In this document: positions 1 to 11,409 of the stretch, piece by piece | Numbering within the stretch: position 1 is the first letter of the stretch | Layout of the letters: every line of letters begins with the position of its first letter | DNA from: Trichopria drosophilae | Taxonomy: Eukaryota > Arthropoda > Insecta > Hymenoptera > Diapriidae | Length of the DNA stretch: 64,000 bases | Direction: 5' to 3' | Assembly: GCA_030407085.1 (NCBI GenBank) | Contig: CM059583.1 | Coordinates: 208,442,001 to 208,506,000, forward strand | Position numbers and translations under genes: made by a program | Notes under the pieces: generated by a model | Databases searched by the model: none | What the model saw: the letters and a program-made list of their open reading frames with translations, nothing else | What the model was told of the DNA's origin: nothing

Positions 1-815
1 CCGTGTAGGTTATTATTATTTTTTTTTAATTTCATGCAGTTTTAACAATTTTACAGCGAAATAGTGGTCAATATTGGTCAATATTTATGTCTATGCAGAT
101 CATATGTACGATTAATCACTAACTCGTAATAATAAATAATATGATATTAATGGCGGTTCGTGAAATAATATGAAAATCATTAGAAAGGATAGAAAACAAT
201 ATAGCTATATTATATACGCAAAATTAACGTTTACCTACGAACATAATGATTATTGAAAAATCGTCATAAATGTACGAAATATCTATAATATCTGACACAC
301 AAAGTCAAATGTACACTATTATTGTTAAAAAAGATACGATTTCATTTGATAAATATATATTTCGACGAAGCACGCATATTATCTAATAATAATGAAATGT
401 TTAACCTACGTATAGTATGCACAAAAGCACACTATTTGTGAGAAATCAATAAAATTTATGACGTTTGCATCAGATTAATGAGATATATAATAAACTGCGT
501 CATATACGGTCATGAAAATGTACAGTATTCATACGGTATATAATATCCAATTTAATTAGCGTTTCCTAGTATCTTTTGCGAAAGCGTAAGACAATTTTGG
601 ACACATTTCCAGCACACGTAGTTAGGCCAGAGGAGAAAACCTTGCTTTTAATTTATATTGAGATGAAATCATTATGGGGGAGTTTCGAGCATTCATAATA
701 AGCATTAAAATGCATTTATTACATAGTTTATGTTTAGGGTTACGAAACTTTTACCATTAAAAATTGAAGGGAGTATACGGTGGAAAAGAAATGTTTCACA
801 AATATCATAAAAATA
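1..815. other. AT-rich intergenic DNA upstream of CPR-1
   Basis: I see no coding frame, RNA gene or repeat family in this stretch. It is the 5' flank of the first cuticle gene and lacks the AAGGTCA module found upstream of the other five genes. Confidence 0.6.
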
Positions 816-820
816 CTCAG

Positions 821-856
821 TATATAAATACTGGAAAAATTGTGTATCTCGTCAGT
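821..856 (+). promoter_or_regulatory. CPR-1 core promoter
   Basis: A TATA box (TATATAAATA, 821-830) is followed by an arthropod initiator TCAGT at 852-856, with its A at 854, 33 bp after the first T of the box. This predicts a 5' UTR of about 52 nt before the ATG at 906. Unlike CPR-2 to CPR-6, I find no TTC-N4-GAA repeat or AAGGTCA half-site at the expected distance, so this gene probably has different upstream control. Confidence 0.75.
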
Positions 857-905
857 CTTCGTTCAGCTTCATCAGGTTCTTAGTTTGATTTAAGTTACTC
901 TCAAC

Positions 906-1999
906 ATGGCATACAAGGTAAAGTATACTTAATTATAATTTGTTAAATTAATCTAAATAATGTTGAAATTTGTCCAATTAAAAAATTAAAATTTAGATTG
1001 TGAAAGAATTGAATAAAAACATTTGACACATTTCTTTGGATCAATGTTGTTTAATCATTAAATTAAGATCATAGTTCATTTTAGTTATTCTATAATTTGA
1101 AAAATTATACTCAAATTGAAACATTAGTGGTAAGAAAAGTCTAATTTTCAGACTATATGTAAATAATATTTGATTATCGAATTTAGAATTTGTTTTGTTG
1201 ATTTCTAGTGTTTAGTACTTGTATTTTTAATTAGCCCAACATTCATATCTATTGGGTAATAAATTTTGAATCATCTATGATTTTCAAAATTCTCTACCTG
1301 GAAAAAAATATTGTAATAAAAGCTAAATTGTAGGTAATTTGCGTAAATTTGTTAATACTTGGTGAATATTGAATAAACATGTTATAAATTTGTTTATCGA
1401 ACGTATTCCAATATTTTAAAAGAAACAAAAAAATATGGCTATTTTGACTTTCTTCTCTTTTCTGGAAACTAACACCGCATTTTCTACTTCAGGTCGTCGT
1501 TATCATCGCAGTTATAAACATCGTCAACGCTGGATTTATCCCTAGAGACCACTTCAAGTATACACCATCAACAGCGTCGTATTCAAATCCACGTGCATAT
1601 TCTGCTCCAGCTTCCCATACTGCTCATCAGCATGATGAGAATTACGACCCCCACCCTCAGTACAGCTTCTCTTATGGAGTACATGATGTCCATACAGGTG
1701 ACATCAAATCCCACGAAGAATCACGATACGGAGACGTTGTCAAGGGTAGCTACTCTTTGGTTGAACCGGACGGTTCTCGTAGAACCGTACGCTATTCTGC
1801 TGATTCCTTACACGGATTCAACGCCATTGTAGAAAAACAACCATCAGCTATCAACGTGAAAACCAGCCCTCCTGTTGCCACACAGTTGCCTAAGACCTTC
1901 GTACCTAACTATGCTACGCCAAAGTACAATACTCCTGCCTACAGAGAAGCTGCTCCCATTTACGAACAGTCGTATGACGACTCTTCGTTTTATAATTAG
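906..1999 (+). CDS. CPR-1, RR-2 cuticular protein (two exons)
   Basis: This is a secreted structural protein predicted to bind chitin in the cuticle. The coding exons are 906-917 (ATG GCA TAC AAG) and 1493-1999, joined across a 575-bp intron with GT (918) and AG (1491-1492) ends; the frame stays open to TAG at 1997-1999, giving 172 residues. Residues 1-17 form a hydrophobic signal peptide ending VNA before Gly18. The RR-2 domain lies at about 55-121, with [34 protein letters not shown] and [11 protein letters not shown]. The short tail (122-172) is Pro/Tyr-rich and lacks the 21-residue repeat of the other five proteins, and the second codons read MAYK rather than MAFK. It is the most diverged member, perhaps an older or differently used gene. 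The start is supported by the TATA box, the initiator and the clean splice. I am confident of the family; the expression stage is unknown. Confidence 0.92.
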
Positions 2000-2337
2000 G
2001 AGTGGACATGAATATTTTATTTACTTTCCTTTTCAATAGAATATATTTTTCATAAGTTACATCAATTCTCCAAGTGTGTATATTTCAAGATATTTAAATG
2101 TCTGATCCATCCAGGCTCTTAAGCTGCACGTGTTTTAGACAGAAACGATAGTGTCTTACTTAAAAAGTGTAATTGCCTAAGTGTCTCAGTTAAGTGCATT
2201 AATTTGCATAATAAGTTGTTCAGATAAAGTGAATGTCTAATTTTGTAATTGTTAAGAATATAATATTGTTTATATAATTATAAGGTATTAAATGACTTGC
2301 TTTTTATCGGATAGTATATTGATATGTTATGTTAAAC

Positions 2338-2343
2338 AATAAA
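2338..2343 (+). other. CPR-1 polyadenylation signal
   Basis: AATAAA lies about 340 bp after the stop codon. It is the first canonical hexamer I noticed downstream, so the 3' UTR would be longer than in the other members. Confidence 0.5.
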
Positions 2344-2359
2344 CGATTAAAAAAAATAC

Positions 2360-5340
2360 CATATTCCATTAGCCTTTTCATACATAATGTTAAGCTGAAG
2401 TGGGAAGAGGAGTACATTACAGCTTAAAGAGTTCAATCCTTTATTGTCGTATTACATTTGACTTTGATTTTAGCCTTCCGCTACAAATTTTCGAGTAAAT
2501 CAAAATTATGAATCAGTAGTGCAATGTAGGGCGTACCCGTTCTAAATCCAAACCGTTACACTTAATGATCTAATTTTCGACGTTTTACGATTTCAACACA
2601 TAGAAATCGGTACGTTCCACAATTACATAGATGGACGTGATTTTCTGACGATCTTGACGAAATAGATTTCATGGAGTATGTGAATATACGGATTTTGCAC
2701 GTTAATTTGATAAATACATTATGAGTACAACTATCTTATGAGCAAAGACCAACACTCCAGGTGTCAAAAAACAGAACCGTAATGTCTGTTCGCAGCAATG
2801 ACATTGCGTTTCAGAACTGTTACATAAGTATATCACTAAACCACATTCCAAAGCTTTTGTAATCCAGCCATAATATTTTAATACTATATTATATCAGAGA
2901 ATTAGTGTAATGTATGATTATGATATCAAGATTTTACAACTTTTATGTAATGTGATATTATTGGAGCAGTTGCGTATTTTAATATCTTAAACAAAAATAT
3001 GTGACCAGGTAATACATCAATGACGTTCATTTTCTTGGCATTAATAAAGATTATAATTATTTCTTGATGCCATATGAGTGATTAATGCAATATATGTGTG
3101 TATCTGACATTTTTGTAAATTGTTTTTTGTAATATGTTTTTTTCAACATCCAATGTAACATAGTTTATTTTTATAGGAACTAAATAAATTAAGTGATGAC
3201 AAATGAGTAAAGCAAATCGAAGGAAAAAATAATAATGAACTTTTATGTAACGTAAAACTTAACTTTTACGTCCTTTTCTTCGTTTTTTTCTTTTTTAATT
3301 TTTCCAAATAGATCTATTTATAATGATTTCATGAAGACTAAAAACTAATAGGCCTAATAAGTAATAATCATTTGAACATCTTATTTCAGTTAGAACATAT
3401 TTTGTTTGGAAGTACCTCAAAATAAATTACCTCAGAAACAACAAGATGACCATATATATTTAAATATGACATTTCTTAAAAATTAATTCTTCATATTAGA
3501 TTCGTTATTTAAAATGTTTATTCAATGAAACTCTTGTTCAATAATCCTAAAATACATAAATTTTATAAAAATCCGATAACTTTTTGCATCACAAAAACCG
3601 AGGATTTTAGGAGATTTTTAAACAAATTCAAAACAGTTTTTATCTCCTCTTAAACAGAAAAACTCTAAATGTATGGAACTGAAATTTGGAAAAAAATAAG
3701 TGGGATCTGCGAGACAAAATTATTTTTTGTTTTTAACAAAATTGAATTATTGCCTTTTGTTGTCGACAATAATTCAATTGCACAAATTAAGCCGAGACAC
3801 GATTGAAAATATTGCAAATTGATGAAATTCTGACGCTCTGAATAATAAGTTTATCAAAATCTTCTTTTGTTGACAAAATCTTCAGTAATTCGTAAAAAAT
3901 TCAAAACCGTTTATTTTTCAAGTAGAAATCATGTTGATTCTTAACATGCCATCGGCTTGCATGCACGATTTGATATAGATTCAGTATATAATTGATATTA
4001 AAACATCATACAATGTAATTTATTTGTATTTTTGAAAATAAATTAGTTGAATGTGTTTCTTTTATTTCAATTTATTCAAAAAGGGCATTAAGTTGAGTAC
4101 TACTTTCTATAATTATTTAAAATTTGCGCTGAATATTAGTTCTCTATTCATTCGATCCAAAATGTAAATCAATTTTTAGCGTTCTTCCAAAAATGTTCTA
4201 TACTGACTATAAGTACCGATTTTGCAGACTGATTTATACCTATATGTTAACCGTATAAATGTCAAAGTTATATTCATAAGCTGAAGTCAACTTGTGCTTA
4301 TCAAATATATTAATAAATCAATCAACTCAAATAAATTAATTTTTTTGAGTTGGATAAGAATTCTTTGTTAAATGAATTTGGTAAAAAAAACTGTTTCAAA
4401 TTTAAGACGTTTTAAAATTTGTTTAAACCTTCAAAATTATAAAATTTCCAAGATTTAAGCAATCTTATACAGATTTGAAATGTTCAACATTTCAAAATTT
4501 TCATGAATGAAAATGTATCTATATTTGAACATTGGAATGCTGGAGATTACGGAGCACTTATTGACTAAGAATTTTATACGCGATTATTTACTATTATCGT
4601 ACATAAATTAGTTATAAATGAACTCACATAATGAGCATCAGGACATTCGAGAAGTTATATAGATATCTTTTGTCAAAATTTGTTGTTATTGGGTTATGTA
4701 TACACATATTTGCAGCAATTTGTCATCTTTTGAAAACAGTTGTCAGCCAAGTTTGAAGTTGTATAATTTTATTTCCTGCGGTGTGTGCCTCATTTTTATC
4801 ATAACGATTGCTCATTTATTTACCAGTCAAATATTTCTGTAACTATAAAGTGTAGAATTTTTCGTAGCAGAATAATTTTGTCGTCAAAAATTATTTTTAC
4901 AACCTTTCAGGTATGATAATGTACAAGAAATTAACGCTTAAAAGTTCTGGACTTAGCTCCATATATATTTTTTGTCTAATGTACATAAGTTAACTGTAAG
5001 AACAAATAACCTTCAACACTTTTTGCTGATTTCATCAAAAACTAAATGTCTTTCGAAATTCGGAAATAAGAAACGGAGACATTGTATAAAAAAATACGTA
5101 CAATTCCTAATAATGTCATGCAAAAGTCTTTCAATAATACGAATTTACTGGAAGATATTATTATTTTTATAAATTAAAAAGTGCACTGCAAAGAAAAGGG
5201 AATGTATACTCAACTTCGTTTATTTATATCATATGTATGCCCATATAGTGTTTACATATATATGAATGTGAGTAAGTAATCAAAATCAATATTGCAATGT
5301 TAGAAGAGTTTGGGCAAATCATTCTAATACAACACAAATA
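2360..5340. other. AT-rich intergenic DNA between CPR-1 and CPR-2
   Basis: The stretch is AT-rich with only short chance frames, such as one of 66 codons at 4972-5172. I recognise no exon, tRNA or element termini in it. Confidence 0.55.
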
Positions 5341-5428
5341 AGGAAATACGCAAATGTCGTTTTGCGAAACATTTATGGTATGCGTGTCAATTGGAGCAAT
5401 ATTTGGTCTATTTCGTAAAGTTCTACGC

Positions 5429-5564
5429 GACATTCAACGGAATGTCTGTAAGAATGTCATTCATAAAGGTCACCAAACTGTCGGTAGGGATAGGTTTCAA
5501 TCGTTACGAATATACTTCTTAGATTCGTATATAAAACCGGAAATATCGATTATTCACTATCAGT
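5429..5564 (+). promoter_or_regulatory. CPR-2 promoter module
   Basis: In order this holds a perfect inverted repeat GACATTC-AACG-GAATGTC (5429-5446), a nuclear-receptor half-site AAGGTCA (5466-5472), a TATA box TATATAAAA (5528-5536) and an initiator TCAGT (5560-5564). AAGGTCA to TATA is 62 bp and TATA to the initiator A is 34 bp, matching the layout of CPR-3 to CPR-6 despite clear divergence of the DNA between the blocks. The predicted 5' UTR is about 34 nt. The binding proteins are inferred: the half-site fits monomeric receptors such as FTZ-F1 or HR38, and TTC-N4-GAA fits STAT- or HSF-like sites. Confidence 0.7.
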
Positions 5565-5595
5565 TTGATCCACTCACCGGTCGAAACAAGTAGTC

Positions 5596-6991
5596 ATGGC
5601 ATTCAAGGTATAATTTGTCAAATATTAAAGTATTAAAAGTAAATTAACAAATTTCTTTATTAATGTTTATTATTAAATGATACGGGAAGAAATAATTCCC
5701 ATTTTCGCGTACTCCTCCACTTTCAAAATTTAATTTTTATACTCGGGAAAATATAACTCACTTTTCGACATTTTTTTCAATGTTGCGTAATTTTCCACGC
5801 CAACTAATCACAGCATTTTTAAACCATCCTGCAATTTTAATGTAATTATGTATATATGTTCTTTTATATGTGTAAACCCCATAAGTTATTTTTCAAAATT
5901 TTGATTTGTTTTTGAATTACCCTATACAAATTTTTTATCACTCGTACACTTTTTTTATTTGATGTAAAATAAAAATAATATTTTTCTTAATTTGCAAACA
6001 ATAAGGTTTAGTTTTGATAATCAAATAATTCATGAAATGATGCATTAAACATTTTTTTCAATTCATTTGCATAAAAATCGAATGGTTATTTGCTGATGGA
6101 TTATAAAAATTTCAATTACTTGAATTGATAAAAGGAGCTTAAGGAAGTTTTTGCATACAATATTAAATAATTTGTGTATTTCAGTTCGTAGTTCTCGCCG
6201 CCCTCGTGGCTGTTGCCAACGCTGGTCTCCTAGCACAGGCACCCTACTCGTACGTACCGGAAGTGTATGCGTCGTCACCTTTGGCATACGCTACGCCTGT
6301 GGCTAAGACCATCTTGACCAGAACCGTCGACACAGAATACGACCCCCATCCCCAGTACAAATACGCCTATGGTGTTCATGACGGTCTCACTGGAGATATC
6401 AAGACGGCCGAAGAATCCCGTGATGGTGATGTCGTCAAGGGCAGCTACTCCTTGGTTGAAGCCGATGGATCCCGCCGCGTTGTCCACTACTCTGCTGACT
6501 CCATCAACGGATTTAACGCCGTCGTCGAGAAACAACCAGCTGTCGTAGCTCCAGTTGCTGTTGCACCCGTCGTAAAAACTGTTGCTCCAGTCGCCTATGC
6601 CGCTGACTACGTCCAACACTACGATGCTCCAGTTGTTAAAACTGTTGCTCCAGTTAGCTACGCCGGTAATTACGTTCAGGAATTCGCAGCACCAGTTGTA
6701 AAGACCGTTGCTCCAGTCAGCTACGAAAGAAACTATATTCAGCAATATGCGAGCCCAATCGTAGAATCAGTAGCTCCAGCCAGCTATGCCGGAAATTATG
6801 TCCAGCAGTACGTTGCTCCAGTCAACTATGCTAGCAACTACGATCAGCAATACGTATCACCAGTACCTTCCGCCTATGCTGCACCAGCCGTTAATGCTGC
6901 GAACTCGTTCTATCAACCTTATCCCACTGCAGCGCCCCAAAAACTTGCCACCCCTATATTTGAAGAATCTGAAGAAAGCTCAATGGAATAA
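5596..6991 (+). CDS. CPR-2, RR-2 cuticular protein (two exons)
   Basis: This is a secreted chitin-binding cuticle protein. The exons are 5596-5607 (ATG GCA TTC AAG) and 6185-6991, split by a 577-bp GT-AG intron, giving 272 residues, the longest of the cluster. The signal peptide spans residues 1-17 and ends ANA. The RR-2 domain is at about 55-122 ([46 protein letters not shown]). It is followed by four full and one shortened copy of a 21-residue repeat of the type [19 protein letters not shown]. The C-terminus differs from CPR-3 to CPR-6: instead of the SSLW end it closes with an acidic EESEESSME. The repeat copies are more diverged from each other than in CPR-3 to CPR-6, suggesting less recent homogenisation. 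The start is supported by the promoter module and by the same four-codon first exon in its paralogues. Confidence 0.93.
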
Positions 6992-7094
6992 AAATCTCTG
7001 AAGAATAAGAAAAGAAGTTTGAAGAAATATAAATATTGTACATGAACTGTTGTATAAACTATGTGACTATTTGAAATTTATTGACACAGTAGTA

Positions 7095-7100
7095 AATAAA
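7095..7100 (+). other. CPR-2 polyadenylation signal
   Basis: AATAAA lies about 105 bp after the CPR-2 stop codon. Confidence 0.6.
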
Positions 7101-7109
7101 TTTTTATAC

Positions 7110-8150
7110 ATATAACGATCGTTAAACAATAGTGTACTGCATTTTCTTAGACCTGCAAATAGCAATACGGTAGTTAGACATTTAAAGATAATAACAATTT
7201 TTTATTAATAAATATAAATTAATTATTATCTTGCATCGTATGTAGTTATTTCTTCGTGGGATGCTATTAAAAATAGGTTAACATGTCTTCATTATATGAA
7301 ATGAATAGAGGGACTGCATGGAAGAATGGCCTAACACGGTATAGATTGAATCCAGGAGGTGAAGGTTTATGTATTTTTTCTGAAATCTAAATATGCGAGT
7401 TAGACCGCGCTTTGATGCAATTCCTCGCTTAAAATTAAGAAATATATTGTATATTATTCCTAGTTCGGTGTGTAAAGTTCTAATATTGTTATATATTATG
7501 CAAAGTGGAACAATTTATGAAATTATTAGTTGATTATTTATCAGGGTTAAGTTCATGCAACGAGTGTCACGAATGAATAAAGATAAATGACTTTCATTAT
7601 AGTACTCCAATTGCAAATATATATATACAGAAATATGTTTAAAAATTTAAAAATCAAAAAACTAGTATATTATGCGACGAGTTTTAAATTAAATGGTAAT
7701 CGACGCGTTTTCCGTTCATTTTTCGACAATTCTTCGAACACGAATAATCAGTTGCAGAAAATATTCCCCTTCGATATCTCCAGTTATTTAACCCGTCGAA
7801 AGTTAATGACCAGGAAGATTCTCAGATTGCCGAAATCGCGATGGTGCATCAAAATTCTCACCGAAAATACTAGAAGACGATATTTGATGCAACCACCTGT
7901 TAATTTCACTGTTTGCCAAGATTTGAAAGCAGAAAAAGATTCTCTGTAGAAATTATTTTATTTCTTAAAATCAAGCAAGACTCGCCTTGGGCTTTCACAG
8001 GAATATCAACAGTAATAAACCATCTATAACAACAAATTATTTTAATATTATGTGAAGTAATTTATATTATTTAAAATTACAGTTTATAATTAAATAAAAG
8101 TTAAAGTAAATTCATTAATAACTCTAAAACTATAATTTAAAATTATTGCA
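7110..8150. other. Intergenic DNA, no supported gene
   Basis: The stretch is AT-rich. One open frame of 120 codons (7587-7949, +) has no recognisable domain, signal peptide or promoter, and I do not call it a gene. Confidence 0.5.
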
Positions 8151-8157
8151 CCAAACA

Positions 8158-8215
8158 ACGAATATTTACATTAGGATTAACTGCAACTGTTAATTTTTTT
8201 ATTTTCAACATTTTA
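8158..8215 (-). pseudogene. Relic of a CPR intron (lost gene copy)
   Basis: About 55 bp match the 3' end of the CPR-3 intron at 10923-10980, in the same minus orientation. The match includes a run of about 29 identical bases starting ACGAATATTTACATTAGG, which normally sits directly upstream of the second coding exon. No second exon follows on the minus strand (left side), so this looks like what is left of a deleted or broken duplicate of the cuticle gene. It could instead be a small fragment copied by recombination. Confidence 0.6.
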
Positions 8216-8945
8216 TAATAAACCTTTACAAATCATTTCGATATCATCAATATTTTCTCTATATTTATTTTGGTCGGCACTGAAAATAACGCATATCCGC
8301 GATCAATGTCGGCCTCTTCCGTTAACTCTCACTATTTTTCGACCATATCGATGTAGAATATAGAATTTATTACATCTCGTTCAAATACCTTAAACACGAT
8401 CTCGAACGGAAAGTCTACCTTAAAGTATTATAGAACACTTGTGATCCAAATTCCGTTAATAACTCATTTACGTGAGATTGATCACCGTGTTAATTTAAAA
8501 AGGTTACATGGCTCAATATAACACCAAAATATTACACGTCAAATTATTATACGTCGAAATAGCATACGATAAAAATATTACACGTTAGAAAATCACATCG
8601 TTAAACACAAAATGAAAAAAAGTGCACATAAAAAAATAATAAAATATCATCATCGAATAATAGAAATTTATTAACAAAATTAAAAATTATAAAATAAATT
8701 AATCCATATCTATATTACTCGCACAATGCGGAAATATTCTACCGGATCAAAAACCATGTCGTAAGCACATCTAGCATTTTTAACTACACTTGAGCATCGC
8801 AATAAATAAATGTTATAGTTATGACAACAAAATTGCAAACACTAAATAATATGCTTGCAATATAAATTTATAAAACATTTGTAAAGTTGCCATATAAAAA
8901 ATGTATAAAACTTATATATAAAAAGATGGTTCTATAAATACATTA

Positions 8946-9154
8946 CACGGAAAAAAATTTGCTTTACAGGTAATGACAAACAGTGTGGTTAGGTCAACTG
9001 TCATGTCGATAACGAAATTCTGACACTTTAGGTACTGCAGTACTTAAAATATTGAAGTAATGTCAATTTTTCATTAATTCGACCTAACCTCATAGTATGA
9101 CAATGAAGGACCTGTCAGCGAAACATTCCTGAAGCGTCAAATTTTTTTTCCTTG
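8946..9154. mobile_element. MITE with imperfect terminal inverted repeats
   Basis: The left end starts CACGGAAAAAAATTTGC. The right end, reverse-complemented, starts CAAGGAAAAAAAATTTGAC, and the similarity continues to about 28 bp on each side (both reach CAGG-AATG). The element is about 209 bp, has no coding capacity, and is flanked by TA on both sides (8944-8945 and 9155-9156), as expected for a Tc1/mariner-type MITE. The superfamily is inferred from TA alone. Confidence 0.55.
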
Positions 9155-9159
9155 TATGT

Positions 9160-10110
9160 ATAGTTTTTATTAAGCATATATACTTATATAAAGATTGAGT
9201 GAATATAAAACCATTTTTCACAAAATTAACTTAAGAATAAGTGATATTTTCTTGGACAAATTTACTACTTATTAGTAGGCATGTCAGAAGAAAAAGAATA
9301 AAATAAGCAGCCCTTCATCGTAAATGATTCAGTTTCATACTATTTTTCTATTACAATAGATGACGAACTACAGACAAGAAGAATAAATTCAGGCAATAAA
9401 ACCAAAATATATAATATTTTTATATTTATTATTTTATTTATTTCATTTAACTATTTTATTGTTTTTGTCGAATTATATTTTGACATGTCGCCATTTAAAA
9501 ATATGGTCCATAAATGTAGAATAGGGTATTCTTTGATACGCGCAGATTCTTATTCAACTCAAAAGATGTTGAATATGATTTGGTATTGGAGGCACGATCA
9601 AAATTCGGCATCGACATGTGGATTCACAAAATTTTACTTAATGTTATCTTGCAAAACTAACGTTAATTGTAATACTACTTAACTGATATCGTAGTGCTCA
9701 AATTGGATGGTTTTTATAGAACTAAACTGAAATTGAAGATCCCTATGACTTTCTAAATAATTTTCAAATATTATACTTATGTCACACTTTTTGTGTCATA
9801 GTTTTTACAAGACCAGGACCTAAACATCCAAATAATGCTCAATGTGATCACATGAGAAGGTATCAGAATATAGATCTAAAAACAGTTGAGCAGCATTATA
9901 CCAGATACCATTCTTGTGAACGTTATCACATAAAAATAACATTTTCAACAAGAACAAAATCGAACACATAAGCTACCCAATTCAAGAGTGTACAAAAATA
10001 TATACTAAAGATACATCCAGTTCTCGTACTCTTTAAAAATTGAAAGGTAGGTTTCTAAACGAGCAAAAATTTGCAATGAAAACGAGTGTAAACAAATTAT
10101 CTAGTTATAA
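9160..10110. other. Intergenic DNA downstream of CPR-3
   Basis: I recognise no gene here. The part nearest CPR-3 (about 10020-10110) resembles, on the minus strand, the 3' flank that follows the poly(A) signals of CPR-4, CPR-5 and CPR-6, so the gene was duplicated and inverted together with its flank. Confidence 0.5.
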
Positions 10111-10113
10111 ACA

Positions 10114-10119
10114 TTTATT
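10114..10119 (-). other. CPR-3 polyadenylation signal
   Basis: TTTATT on the plus strand reads AATAAA on the minus strand, about 75 bp after the CPR-3 stop codon, the same distance as in CPR-4 to CPR-6. Confidence 0.7.
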
Positions 10120-10192
10120 GCTTCATAAATAGACTAAAATATGGATTTGTACTGATTACATCATATGTAATACAAATCATGACTATTTTTCT

Positions 10193-11230
10193 CTACCAGA
10201 GGGAAGAGTGAGCTACTGGGGCGGCGTAGGATTGGTAGACTGGGCTGGCCACCTTCAAGGCTGGTGCAGCGTAGGTGTGAGCTACTGGTGCAGCGTATTG
10301 CTGAACGTAGTTGCTGGCATAGTTGACTGGAGCAACGGCTTTGACGACTGGGGTAGCGTATTCCTGAACGTAGTTGCTGGCATAGTTGACTGGAGCAACG
10401 GCTTTGACGATTGGGGAGGCATATTGCTGAACGTAGTTGCTGGCGTAGCTGACTGGAGCAACGGTCTTTACGACTGGTGCTGCGTATTGCTGAAGGTAGT
10501 TGGTAGCGTAGGTCACCGGGGCAACAGTCTTGACTACTGGAGCAACGGCTACTGGAGCGACGGCGACGGCAGCGGGTTGTTTCTCGACGACGGCGTTGAA
10601 TCCGTTGACGGAGTCGGCAGTGTAGTGGACGACGCGACGGGATCCGTCAGCTTCAATCAAGGAGTAGCTGCCCTTGACGACGTCTCCGTCGCGGGATTCT
10701 TCGGCCGACTTGACATCTCCAGTGAGTCCGTCATGAACACCATAGGCGTATTTGTACTGGGGATGGGGGTCGTATTCCGTGTTGATGGTTTTGGTAACAA
10801 TGGTGTTGGCTACTGGTGTTGCATACGCATATGACGCTGCTGGTGCATACGCGTAATGAGCCGGTGCGATGAGACCAGCATTGGCGGCGGCCACGAAGGC
10901 GACGAATACTACGAACTGCAATAAGACGAATATTTACATTAGGATTAACTGCAATGGAACATTATTTTTTTTATTTCAACATTTTCTCTAATAATTGCCC
11001 AATTATAAATACAAAGTTTCATAAACAAGGTAAAAAATCGATCTAATATAAAAAATGGTATATATTTTTCATAGCGCTCTCTTTGCAGATGCGTATGTAA
11101 GACATATGCTATTGTGAAAATTGTTGTATGAAAAACCAAATTAAAATGACCATTATTGATATTTATTAGTCGTTAAATTTGTTATGAAAAAGCCAACAGT
11201 GTTCTATGAGTATCATACCTTGAATGCCAT
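10193..11230 (-). CDS. CPR-3, RR-2 cuticular protein (inverted, two exons)
   Basis: This is a secreted chitin-binding cuticle protein and the only member on the minus strand. Exon 1 is 11219-11230 (ATG GCA TTC AAG) and exon 2 is 10193-10915, with a 303-bp GT-AG intron, the shortest of the cluster; the product is 244 residues. The signal peptide is residues 1-17 (ends ANA). The RR-2 domain is at about 51-118 ([46 protein letters not shown]). A short [12 protein letters not shown] linker is followed by four 21-residue repeats and the shared C-terminus ending PVAHSSLW. Ile replaces Val in SLIEADG. Because CPR-3 is reversed relative to its five paralogues, the cluster has undergone at least one inversion or inverted duplication. 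Confidence 0.94.
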
Positions 11231-11263
11231 GTCGGAAGTTGCTTGGATCGGTAAGTAGATCAA

Positions 11264-11380
11264 ACTGATACTGAAAACTTGATTTTTCCGCTCTTATATA
11301 TGAATCTAGGAAGTATACCCGAAATCGGAGCATATCCCTTTCCGATATTTTCGTGACCTTAGGTCGAACATTCCTTTGAA
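11264..11380 (-). promoter_or_regulatory. CPR-3 promoter module
   Basis: Read on the minus strand: TTC-N4-GAA at 11371-11380, AAGGTCA at 11354-11360, TATA box TATATAAGAG at 11291-11300 and TCAGT at 11264-11268. AAGGTCA to TATA is 60 bp and TATA to the initiator A is 34 bp, identical to CPR-4, -5 and -6. Here the half-site is part of a short palindrome GACCTAAGGTC, which the other copies lack by one base. Confidence 0.75.
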
Positions 11381-11409
11381 TCTCGGGCGGCGCTTTGCGA
11401 AACAATCTA

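Noticed and set aside
7587..7949. 120-codon open frame
   Set aside because: No domain, signal peptide or promoter elements, and biased composition. A gene cannot be supported.
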